55,844 bases of DNA. Source: JACKCP01 sp034007295 (GTDB lineage: Bacteria; Desulfobacterota; Desulfobacteria; Desulfobacterales; JACKCP01). Numbering within the stretch: position 1 is the first letter of the stretch; the number at the start of each line of letters is the position of its first letter. The stretch is from contig JAVERC010000022.1 of assembly GCA_034007295.1 (NCBI GenBank), forward strand, positions 1 through 55,844. Direction: 5' to 3'. The position numbers and the translations under genes were made by a program. Below the pieces are notes generated by a model. The model was given only the letters and a program-made list of their open reading frames with translations, was not told the origin of the DNA and did no database searches. Shown piece after piece: positions 8,176-15,562 of the stretch.

Positions 8176-10071
8176 TCAGTTTTTATGTTCAAACCATGGA
8201 TGCATATATTCAGGAACAATTTTTTTAAAAGTATTTCTGATTTCCTGGTCTTTTTTTATATCTGCATATTTTTTAAGCTGATCAATTTTGGAACTAATAT
8301 CTGCAAAGTCACATTCGCGGCTTTTTAATACCATTATTTTATTGTGTTCAGTAGGCATTACATCTTCGCCGTCAGTCAAGAGTTCTTCATAAAGCTTTTC
8401 ACCAGGTCTTAAGCCGACATATTCAATTTTAATATCTACATCAGGTTCAAATCCTGAAAAGCGTATAAGATCTCTTGCCATTTCATCTATTTTAACAGGT
8501 TCACCCATATCAAGTACAAAAATTTCTCCTCCGTTTCCCATGGCACCTGCCTGAAGAATAAGCTGGCATGCTTCTGGAATAAGCATAAAATATCTTATTA
8601 TTTCAGGATGGGTTACTGTTACAGGGCCTCCATAGCTTATTTGTTTTTTGAAAAGAGGAATTACGCTTCCTGCACTGCCTATTACATTACCAAACCTTAC
8701 TGTAATAAACTTTATTTTTGATTGTGTTTTTCTATTTTTATTCTGAATAATAATTTCGCATACTCTCTTGGACGCTCCCATTATATTGGTGGGATTTACA
8801 GCCTTGTCAGTTGAAACAAAAACAAATTTTTCACAGCCAAACTCAACTGCTGTGTCAACAAGATTTGTTGTTCCTTCAATATTATTTTTTACAGCTTTCC
8901 ACGGATAGTTTTCAAGCATTGGGACATGCTTGTAGGCTGCAGCATGAAAGACTATTTCAGGTTTTCTTATTGAAAAAACCTTATTTAAGTCATCTTTTTC
9001 CTGAATATCTCCAAGTACAGACACAATTCTTATAAAAGGGAATAATTTTTTCAGTTCAAGTTCTATTTCATATAAAGGGCTTTCTGCCCTATCAAATAAA
9101 ATTAATTCTTTTGGACTGTATTCTAAAATTTGTTGGCAAAGACCGCTCCCTATTGATCCTGCAGCTCCGGTAACAAGAACAACTTTTCCTGTTAAGTAGC
9201 CTCCAATACTTTTGTCATCAAGCTTAACCGGTTTTCTGCCAAGAAGGTCTCTATACTCAACATTTCTGATGGAATTAACTGATACATTGCCATTTATGAG
9301 CTCTCCAAAACCAGGGACTATTTTATATCCTGCATCTGTTTTTTTACACAAATCAACTATTCTTCTGATCTGAGAGGCTGATGCTGAAGGGATAGTAATT
9401 ATAATTTCTTCAACGCCTGCGTTATCAACAAATTTTTTTACTTCTTCAATAGTTCCAAGAACAGAAAGCCCATGAATTTTTCTGCCCTGTTTTAAAGGGC
9501 TGTCATCAAGAAATCCAATTACCTTATAATCAAGGTTTGAATTATCTCTTATTTCACGATAAATTTTTTCTCCGCAGTCTCCAGCTCCAATTATTAATGT
9601 TCTTTTTAGTTTTCTTTTTTTATTCTTTTTTGTAAAAAATTGAGAAAAAAAATTATATGGACCTTTTTCATCAAGAAAAATAAACAAAAATCTTATTGAA
9701 AGCCTTGAGCCTGAAATAAATATAACAGTCAGGCACCAGTCAATAAAAAAAACAGACCTTGAAATTCCGGTAAATCGTGTTTTTAACAAAACCAGTACGA
9801 TTAAAAAAAGAGTAGATGCTGTTGAGGCCTTTAAAATATTTACAAGGTCTTTGGTGCTTGTATATCTCCACATGCCCTTGTAAAGATCAAAAAAATAAAA
9901 AACAATAAACTTTATTAAAATTGAAGCAGGCAGTATCCAATAAATATAATGAACTATATTTTCACTCAATCCATAATCATATCTTATTCTAAATGCACCA
10001 ATCAGAGAAAAAGAAAATAAAAGTAAATCAGAAAAAATTATTAAATAAAAATTACGATAAAGTTTTGACAT
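8176..10071 (-). CDS. Membrane nucleoside-diphosphate-sugar dehydratase/epimerase, CapD/PglF/WbpM type
   Basis: Probably a UDP-N-acetylhexosamine 4,6-dehydratase making bacillosamine- or FucNAc-type precursors for surface polysaccharide or glycoprotein. Residues ~10-125 form about four membrane helices. A CoA-binding-like Rossmann segment follows (LIIGAGDCGEKI, ~159), then the short-chain dehydrogenase domain with TGAAGSIG at 301-308, STDKA at 420-424 and an MxxxK motif at 431-435 (IMGASK). The usual catalytic Tyr position is Met, which is characteristic of PglF/FlaA1-type dehydratases. At 631 aa it is full length. It stands alone, with no glycosyltransferases alongside. Flagellin glycosylation is a possible use but is unproven. 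Confidence 0.88.
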   Translation of the reverse strand: MSKLYRNFYLIIFSDLLLFSFSLIGAFRIRYDYGLSENIVHYIYWILPASILIKFIVFYFFDLYKGMWRYTSTKDLVNILKASTASTLFLIVLVLLKTRFTGISRSVFFIDWCLTVIFISGSRLSIRFLFIFLDEKGPYNFFSQFFTKKNKKRKLKRTLIIGAGDCGEKIYREIRDNSNLDYKVIGFLDDSPLKQGRKIHGLSVLGTIEEVKKFVDNAGVEEIIITIPSASASQIRRIVDLCKKTDAGYKIVPGFGELINGNVSVNSIRNVEYRDLLGRKPVKLDDKSIGGYLTGKVVLVTGAAGSIGSGLCQQILEYSPKELILFDRAESPLYEIELELKKLFPFIRIVSVLGDIQEKDDLNKVFSIRKPEIVFHAAAYKHVPMLENYPWKAVKNNIEGTTNLVDTAVEFGCEKFVFVSTDKAVNPTNIMGASKRVCEIIIQNKNRKTQSKIKFITVRFGNVIGSAGSVIPLFKKQISYGGPVTVTHPEIIRYFMLIPEACQLILQAGAMGNGGEIFVLDMGEPVKIDEMARDLIRFSGFEPDVDIKIEYVGLRPGEKLYEELLTDGEDVMPTEHNKIMVLKSRECDFADISSKIDQLKKYADIKKDQEIRNTFKKIVPEYMHPWFEHKN

Positions 10072-10141
10072 AGATAATCCCTAAATTTCTAATCGAACCA
10101 ATAAAATTTTTCATATGGCAAAATAGCTCATTATTTTTTTG

Positions 10142-10153
10142 TTGGCTAGCCAA
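10142..10153. promoter_or_regulatory. 12-bp perfect palindrome upstream of the CapD-like gene
   Basis: TTGGCTAGCCAA is a perfect 12-bp palindrome in the 176-bp gap between the receiver gene end and the start of the CapD-like gene, about 70 bases before that start. It may be an operator for the minus-strand gene; no regulator is identified. Confidence 0.3.
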
Positions 10154-10247
10154 ATATATGCAGAGTTGTATTGGCGTGTAAAAAACTAAAAGAGATTGAA
10201 AAAAATTGTTTTGCAGCAGATAAATTTTTATCAGTAACTTTTTAAGT

Positions 10248-10646
10248 TTATTTAATTTCTTCTATTCCCAGGTTTTCCAGGGCTTTTTTTATGTCAGACT
10301 TAGATATTGGTTTTACTATATATGCCTCGCATCCAGATTTAAATGCTTCCATAACTTCAGCTTTCTGATTTAGTGCAGTTGTCATGATAATTTTTACATG
10401 GTCAAGGCCTTTTATATTTTTTGAAGTTTCAAACTCCCTTATTTTTTTCAGGGCTTCTAGTCCTGTCATTACAGGCATCATTATGTCTAGACAAATAAGG
10501 TCAAATGGGTTTTCTTCAAATTCATTTATAAAAATATTTAAAGCCTTTTCTCCATTGTCAGCACTTATGCATTCGCCATAATTTTTTAAATAATTTTTCA
10601 TAAGAATTTCACTTACTTTGTCATCTTCAGCGATTAGAATTCTCAT
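10248..10646 (-). CDS. Single-domain response regulator (CheY-like receiver)
   Basis: A 132-aa stand-alone receiver with the full phosphorylation site: acidic pair D8/D9, phospho-acceptor D54 (LDIMMP), T89 and K112 (VKP). No output domain, so it must act by protein contact. It is the last gene of a five-gene minus-strand operon; its ATG overlaps the previous stop by one base (TAATG). It could be a phosphate sink or a diffusible output for the receiver-histidine kinase at the head of the operon, as in many HD-GYP/HDOD clusters of delta-proteobacteria. The partner assignment is inferred from gene order. Confidence 0.9.
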   Translation of the reverse strand: MRILIAEDDKVSEILMKNYLKNYGECISADNGEKALNIFINEFEENPFDLICLDIMMPVMTGLEALKKIREFETSKNIKGLDHVKIIMTTALNQKAEVMEAFKSGCEAYIVKPISKSDIKKALENLGIEEIK

Positions 10647-11464
10647 TATTCTCCTTTCATTTTTTCTGGAAGAAAAACAATAACAGTTCCGTTACTGTTT
10701 TTTCTTTTTTTTAGAGGGGATATAATTATGTTTGGAAATTCTTCCGAGAGTTCAGGGATATAAAGACTTATTGCTTTATCGTCATTTACTGCTTTTAAAT
10801 TTTCTTTTTTTATTTTGTCTGTTTTTAATTTTTCTCCAGGCGATGCATAAGGAAAAATTTTTGCAGCTATTTCATTAGTTAAAACAATCATATTCTCATG
10901 GTCAACCCCAATTATTGGTACAGGAATACTGTTTAATACATTTTGTGACACAAGCAGAGCATTGTTTTGAAGCTTTAATTTTTTTGTTCTTTTCTGAACT
11001 TCTAGTTCTAAGTTTTCATTGATTTTTTTTAAATTTTCGTTTTGTTCTATTATTTTTTGATGAAGCTCTTTGTTTGTTTTAAGCAGATTAAAATGATAAA
11101 GTGATTTTTCAATTTCTTTTTTAAGATTTGTATCGTTCCAGGGTTTTAAAATATATTTGTTTATATATTCCTTGTTAAGTGCATCTGTAATTATGTTTAT
11201 GTCTGAATAGCCTGAAAGAACAATTTTTATTGAATCAGGATTGATTTTATTAATTTCAAGAAACATTTCAGTTCCGTCCATTTCAGGCATTCTGTAATCT
11301 CCGATAATAACATGAAAATTTTCTTCTTTGCACATTTCTATTGCTTTTGACGGGCTCGCTGCTGTTTTAACAATATAAGGCTCGTTTCTAAGCATTCTTT
11401 GCAGAGATTTTAAAATATTTTTTTCATCATCAACAATTAAAATTTTAGCATCTGTATTTTTCAT
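10646..11464 (-). CDS. Response regulator with coiled coil and PAS-like domain
   Basis: 272 aa. Residues 1-120 are a receiver with D12/D13, acceptor D56 (GDYRMPEMDG) and the lysine in YILKPW. A long charged coiled coil spans about 125-175, followed by a PAS-like segment (SQNVLNSIPVPIIGVDHENMIVLTNEIA) and an unassigned C-terminus. No kinase, DNA-binding or cyclase domain is visible, so it is probably a signal-integration protein that associates with its operon partners. It overlaps the upstream HDOD gene by four bases (ATGA) and the downstream receiver by one, so all are likely translated as a coupled unit. Confidence 0.85.
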   Translation of the reverse strand: MKNTDAKILIVDDEKNILKSLQRMLRNEPYIVKTAASPSKAIEMCKEENFHVIIGDYRMPEMDGTEMFLEINKINPDSIKIVLSGYSDINIITDALNKEYINKYILKPWNDTNLKKEIEKSLYHFNLLKTNKELHQKIIEQNENLKKINENLELEVQKRTKKLKLQNNALLVSQNVLNSIPVPIIGVDHENMIVLTNEIAAKIFPYASPGEKLKTDKIKKENLKAVNDDKAISLYIPELSEEFPNIIISPLKKRKNSNGTVIVFLPEKMKGE

Positions 11465-12315
11465 TTTAAATTCTCTGCAAAATTTTTAAATTCATCTTCT
11501 GTTTTAGTAATTAATTCAGGAAGCCAATAATTTATTTCCATAAGAGGTTTTTTTAAAAGTTCTGATATTTCAGGATTAATTTTATTTATATTTATTCCTG
11601 AATTAAGTATTTTTAATTTATTATTGTCAATATAATTTGAAATCATAAGTAAAATAAGATCTTGAGGAGAAGCAGCTTTTTTTGTGAAATTGTGATGATA
11701 TCTTATTGAATCTATAAGTTTTTTTGGGAATTTCCATTGGCTTGCAGCAAAAGCTCCTATTGGCCCGTGCCCGGGATATTTATTGAGAAGTTTTTCAGCT
11801 TTGTTGAAATTGATTTTTTTTTCAATTGCAGTTTCTCTGATCTGCTCAAAATATTCAGGTTTTATTCTGTGTATTATTAATTTCCCGATATCATGAAGAA
11901 GTCCTGTGACATAGGCATCATCTGGAGTAGAAATTTTAAAGTTTAAACTTATAAATCTGCTTATTGAGCCTGTGTAAAAAAGGTGCTTTAAAAGTTCAAA
12001 ATCTGAAAAATGGTCAGTGTTAATTGTATTTATGATTGAAATTGTTATTGCAATTCTATGGACAATATCAAAACCCAAAACTGAAACCGCATCCGGTATA
12101 TTTGCAATTTTTGAAGGCATTCCATAAAATGCAGAGTTGACAATTTTTAAAATTTTGGCACAGATTGCAGGATCTTTTTCAATTATTTTGCTTAAAGTTT
12201 TGTAGTCTGTTTCAGGAAGATCAATAACTCTGTTTATTTCTATTATAATGTGAGGAAAGGCAGGAATAGATTTGGAAATATCAAAATTTTTATTTTCTGA
12301 TTTAATTGTATTCAT
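11461..12315 (-). CDS. HDOD domain protein
   Basis: 284 aa, almost entirely an HDOD domain, an HD-related fold often found in signalling proteins without proven phosphohydrolase activity. Recognisable parts are the N-terminal IPAFPHIIIEINRVIDLPETD, then KILKIVNSAFYGMPSKI and VLGFDIVHRIAI, then a retained HD pair in TGLLHDIGKLIIHRI. It lies between a receiver-HD-GYP gene (three bases away) and a receiver-PAS gene (four-base overlap). HDOD proteins in such operons commonly act as adaptors in c-di-GMP or motility signalling; that role here is inference. Confidence 0.88.
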   Translation of the reverse strand: MNTIKSENKNFDISKSIPAFPHIIIEINRVIDLPETDYKTLSKIIEKDPAICAKILKIVNSAFYGMPSKIANIPDAVSVLGFDIVHRIAITISIINTINTDHFSDFELLKHLFYTGSISRFISLNFKISTPDDAYVTGLLHDIGKLIIHRIKPEYFEQIRETAIEKKINFNKAEKLLNKYPGHGPIGAFAASQWKFPKKLIDSIRYHHNFTKKAASPQDLILLMISNYIDNNKLKILNSGININKINPEISELLKKPLMEINYWLPELITKTEDEFKNFAENLK

Positions 12316-12318
12316 GTT

Positions 12319-13707
12319 TTATTCCTGATTTTTTCCAAAAATTTCTGTTATTTTTATTGGACTGCTTAATGTTTCTGTTTTTAAAATTGAATTAAGCTTT
12401 TCAATTTTTCTTTCATTTATAACAGAACCTTTTTCAAAAAGAATATTACCTGAAATAGTGGAAATATTTTGTGAAAGTATGTCTCCTGGTCTTAGCTCTG
12501 ATGGGGTGAGCTCAATTTCGGCACTATAGTTGAGCTTTTGGTTTTTTATAAGTTCAAGCATTATTTTAAGAATATCCGGGTCAAAAACAGAAAAAGTGCT
12601 TTGCTGTAAATTGTGCATAACAGCGTTTTCAATTAAAGTTTTTCTTTCCATTTTAGAAGAAGATAGTCCTTTTTTTTCTATAAAATTATTGATGGCTGAA
12701 TTAAGTTTGGATTTGTTTATATGAAGTTTGTCATATCTGTCAGCTATATGAATTATTCTTGATTCTACAGGGATATTTTTTTCTTCAAGTCCATCTGGGA
12801 ATCCTGAGCCGTCATAATTTTCATGATGGTGCCGAATAATTTTTGAGCAGGTTTCTAGCTGAGGAATAAATTTTAAAATTTCCTGGCCTTTTTCTGGATG
12901 TGCAAGATAAGCATTTTTTTGAGCTAAATCGGTAAAATCTTCAATTTCCTTTGAATTATCCTTAATGTTTACCCTTCCTATATCGTGTAAAAGAGAGGCA
13001 ATTTCAAGGTTTCTTAATTCTTTTTCAGAAAAATTCATGGCAATTCCAAGCTGGATTGAAATGGATGAAACTCTTCTCCCATGCTCTGAAAGTTTTGGAT
13101 TAATAGTATGAATCAGGCTGTCAATTGATCTTATGGTGTTAAAAAGGCTTTCATAAAGATCTTTATTTGATTTTATAAGACTTGCATTTTTTTGTGAAAG
13201 CTCAATTGTTCTTTCCTTAACTTTTTCCTCTAATTGTTTGTTTATGTTCCCAAGTTGTTTGTTTTGTTTTGCTACTAGAGCCATTAGTCTTTTATTTTCA
13301 AGGATTAGTTCATATTGCTTGAGGCCTTCAATAATAATTTTTATGAAATCTGCATCTTCCCATGGCTTTGCAATAAATCTGTGGATTCCTCCTTTATTTA
13401 TTGCATCTACTAGAGCATCCATATCTGTATAACCTGTAATTAAAAATCTGACTGAATAGGGAGAAATTGCCTTTGCTTTTTCAAGAAAAGCAGATCCTTT
13501 CATTTCTGGCATTCTTTGATCGGATATTATGAGTGAAAAAGGAGGTTTTTCGTTTTTCAATATTTCCAAACCCTGACTGGTTGAGTCAGTAATTTCTACT
13601 TTACATGGAAGTTTTCTAAGCAATCTTTTTACAGCCTTTAAAATTCCTTGTTCATCATCAATAACAAAAATTTTGTGGTTGTATTTTAGGTCTGATTTAG
13701 TTTCCAT
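12319..13707 (-). CDS. Response regulator with HD-GYP phosphodiesterase domain (RpfG-like)
   Basis: 462 aa. Residues 1-125 are a receiver (D17/D18, acceptor D63 in ISDQRMPEMKG, K in FIAKPW). A coiled coil at about 135-185 leads into an HD-GYP domain with H241-D242 in SLLHDIGRVNI, the HPEKG motif near 270 and HHENYDGSGFP at 294-304. The signature reads GFP instead of GYP. HD-GYP enzymes hydrolyse c-di-GMP to GMP; most metal-binding residues are present, so activity is plausible. A further ~100 residues follow the HD-GYP domain. It overlaps the upstream kinase gene by 11 bases. Confidence 0.9.
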   Translation of the reverse strand: METKSDLKYNHKIFVIDDEQGILKAVKRLLRKLPCKVEITDSTSQGLEILKNEKPPFSLIISDQRMPEMKGSAFLEKAKAISPYSVRFLITGYTDMDALVDAINKGGIHRFIAKPWEDADFIKIIIEGLKQYELILENKRLMALVAKQNKQLGNINKQLEEKVKERTIELSQKNASLIKSNKDLYESLFNTIRSIDSLIHTINPKLSEHGRRVSSISIQLGIAMNFSEKELRNLEIASLLHDIGRVNIKDNSKEIEDFTDLAQKNAYLAHPEKGQEILKFIPQLETCSKIIRHHHENYDGSGFPDGLEEKNIPVESRIIHIADRYDKLHINKSKLNSAINNFIEKKGLSSSKMERKTLIENAVMHNLQQSTFSVFDPDILKIMLELIKNQKLNYSAEIELTPSELRPGDILSQNISTISGNILFEKGSVINERKIEKLNSILKTETLSSPIKITEIFGKNQE

Positions 13708-14923
13708 TTTTACCGTCGTTTTCAGTTATTTTGGATTTTATGGGCAATGTAATAAGAAATAAGGTACCTTTCCCTGGTTTGCTTTTTGCGTTAATTGTTC
13801 CATTATGCATTTTAATTATATTGTAAGCAACATTTAACCCAAGCCCTGTACCTTTGCCAATTGGCTTGGTTGTGAAAAAAGGGTCAAATATTTTAGGGAG
13901 ATTTTCAGGGGTTATACCATGGCCGTTATCTGTGATTTCAATTACTATTGATTGGTTTTTTAAGTATGTTTTTATTGATATTTTCCCTTTTTCTTCAATT
14001 GCTTGGGAAGCGTTGAGCAAGACATTCATAAAAACCTGATTGAGTTTTTGAGGAAAACAGTTAATTTCCGGCAGAGTGCCATAATTTTTAATAACTGAGG
14101 CTTTATATTTTATATCATTCCAGATTACATTTAAAGTTGATTCAATACATTGGTTTATATCTGCTAGCTTAGAAGTATTAGAGCCTGGGTGTGCAAAATT
14201 TTTCATATCAGTTACAATTTTGCCTATTCTATTTGTTCCGTCTATGCAGTCTTTTAAAAGATCTGGAATGTCTTGAAATAAAAAATCAATATCTATTTGA
14301 TTTAAAAAGGCTTTTATTTCTTCAAGATGATTTTTTTCAGGAATTTTACCATTCAAATTAATTTCTAAAACAGAAGTGAGTTTTTTGCCTGCTTGGATCA
14401 AGTCTTTTAAATATCCCTGCATGGTTTCAAGGTTGCTTTTTACAAAGCCTGTAGGATTGTTTATTTCATGGGCAATTCCTGCTGAAAGCTGGCCTACTGC
14501 TGCCATCTTTTCTGAATGAAGAAGCTGCACAGTTGCTTTTTCATATTTGTCCTGGAGTTCTATGGTTCTTTTCCCTGCGAGTATTCTTGCAGCAAGTTCT
14601 TTTGGATTAAATGGTTTTATAATATAATCATCTGCTCCTGCATCAAATGCAGAAACTGTGTCTTCTATATCTGATTTTGAAGTTAAAAGAATGATGTAAA
14701 TATATGGAGATGAAAAATTTTTTCTTATTTCTTTGCAAAGACTGATTCCGTCCATTTCAGGCATCATCCAGTCTGATATTATGATTCTGCTTTTTGTTGA
14801 TTTTAAAAGTTTAAGAGCTTCTTTTCCGTCTTTGGCTATATAGGAATTATAATTTTTTTTACTAAGCATTTTTTGCATAAGTTTTGATGAAACAGGATTG
14901 TCTTCTGCAATGATTATATTCAT
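13697..14923 (-). CDS. Receiver-first hybrid sensor histidine kinase
   Basis: 408 aa, soluble, no membrane segment. Receiver 1-120 with D8, acceptor D51 (ISDWMMPEMDG) and K103 (IIKPF). A short coiled coil leads to a HisKA domain with H152 in GIAHEINNPTGF, then a HATPase with an N-box (FMNVLLNASQAIE), G1 (ITDNGHGITPENL) and G2 (GTGLGLNVAYNII). It is first in the five-gene operon and probably phosphorylates the receivers that follow. With a receiver in front and no sensor domain, it likely takes input by phosphotransfer from another kinase or through its coiled coil. Confidence 0.92.
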   Translation of the reverse strand: MNIIIAEDNPVSSKLMQKMLSKKNYNSYIAKDGKEALKLLKSTKSRIIISDWMMPEMDGISLCKEIRKNFSSPYIYIILLTSKSDIEDTVSAFDAGADDYIIKPFNPKELAARILAGKRTIELQDKYEKATVQLLHSEKMAAVGQLSAGIAHEINNPTGFVKSNLETMQGYLKDLIQAGKKLTSVLEINLNGKIPEKNHLEEIKAFLNQIDIDFLFQDIPDLLKDCIDGTNRIGKIVTDMKNFAHPGSNTSKLADINQCIESTLNVIWNDIKYKASVIKNYGTLPEINCFPQKLNQVFMNVLLNASQAIEEKGKISIKTYLKNQSIVIEITDNGHGITPENLPKIFDPFFTTKPIGKGTGLGLNVAYNIIKMHNGTINAKSKPGKGTLFLITLPIKSKITENDGKNGN

Positions 14924-15182
14924 ATCTTTAAAAAAAACTCCGGTTTAAATTGGGGATATGATTTGATTTCTTCTAGTATTGAAAGCAAAGTTAGTAATAA
15001 ACAATATTTTTGATTAAGCTTTTTTAAATGTTAAAGTATTCTTTTAATTATGTCCAACAATTTAAATTGTTGTAAAAATCTTTAAGTATAAGTAGTTATT
15101 GACTGAAACTTGTTTTTTTATTTAGTGCCAAAGTAAAAATTATAATTTAAATTTACAATAAAATAAGGTTATGGAGTAAAAA

Positions 15183-15368
15183 ATGACAAAAATTGATGAG
15201 CAGATTTTAAAAGCTGCAAAGGAAGTTATAGTAAAATATATTGAAGTAGGAAGGGTTTCTCCAGCAGCTTTTCATGAGAATTTTCAAAAGGTTTACAAAG
15301 GAATTTATGACACTGTTCACAATATTGAATACACTGGAAACAGTGAAGAAAAAGAAGATGAAAATTAA
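15183..15368 (+). CDS. Small conserved-looking hypothetical protein
   Basis: 61 aa, MTKIDEQILKAAKEVIVKYIEV at the start and a strongly acidic end. ATG 15183 has GGAG about eight bases upstream, and the protein has an amphipathic helical character with a motif GRVSPAAFHENFQKVYKGIY that reads like a folded domain, not random sequence. I recall similar short proteins near housekeeping genes in Desulfobacterota, but I cannot name a function. It stands alone, between the signalling operon (divergent) and the polA 3' end (convergent). Confidence 0.65.
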   Translation: MTKIDEQILKAAKEVIVKYIEVGRVSPAAFHENFQKVYKGIYDTVHNIEYTGNSEEKEDEN

Positions 15369-15422
15369 GTTTTAATCATAATGAGCAAAAGGATTACAAT
15401 GGAAATCGAGCACGGCTTGTAT

Positions 15423-15464
15423 TTAGTTGCTGAACAAAAAATTCTTGTTTTCGGCCAATCACTA
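15423..15464 (-). repeat. Dispersed repeat, internally deleted copy
   Basis: Both ends of the 150-bp repeat are present (TTAGTTGCTGAAC and TTCTTGTTTTCGGCCAATCAC) but about 105 bp of the interior is missing. The joint lies at GAAC, and TGAAC occurs at both corresponding positions of the full copy at 19004-19150, so the deletion fits recombination or slippage between short direct repeats. Confidence 0.75.
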
Positions 15465-15503
15465 TTTAGAAGATTGTGAAAAAAAAAGAATGCTTAAACT
15501 ATG

Positions 15504-15534
15504 CTGCTCCCATCAATGAACTGCTTGGGAGCAG
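15504..15534. terminator. Hairpin between the small gene and the polA 3' end
   Basis: Perfect 9-bp inverted repeat CTGCTCCCA / TGGGAGCAG with a 13-base loop, 29 bases past the polA stop. On the minus strand a long T-run follows about 20 bases later. It may end polA transcription, although the distance from stem to T-run is greater than in a classical intrinsic terminator. Confidence 0.45.
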
Positions 15535-15562
15535 GAGCAAAACATTAGCAGTAATAAAAAAA

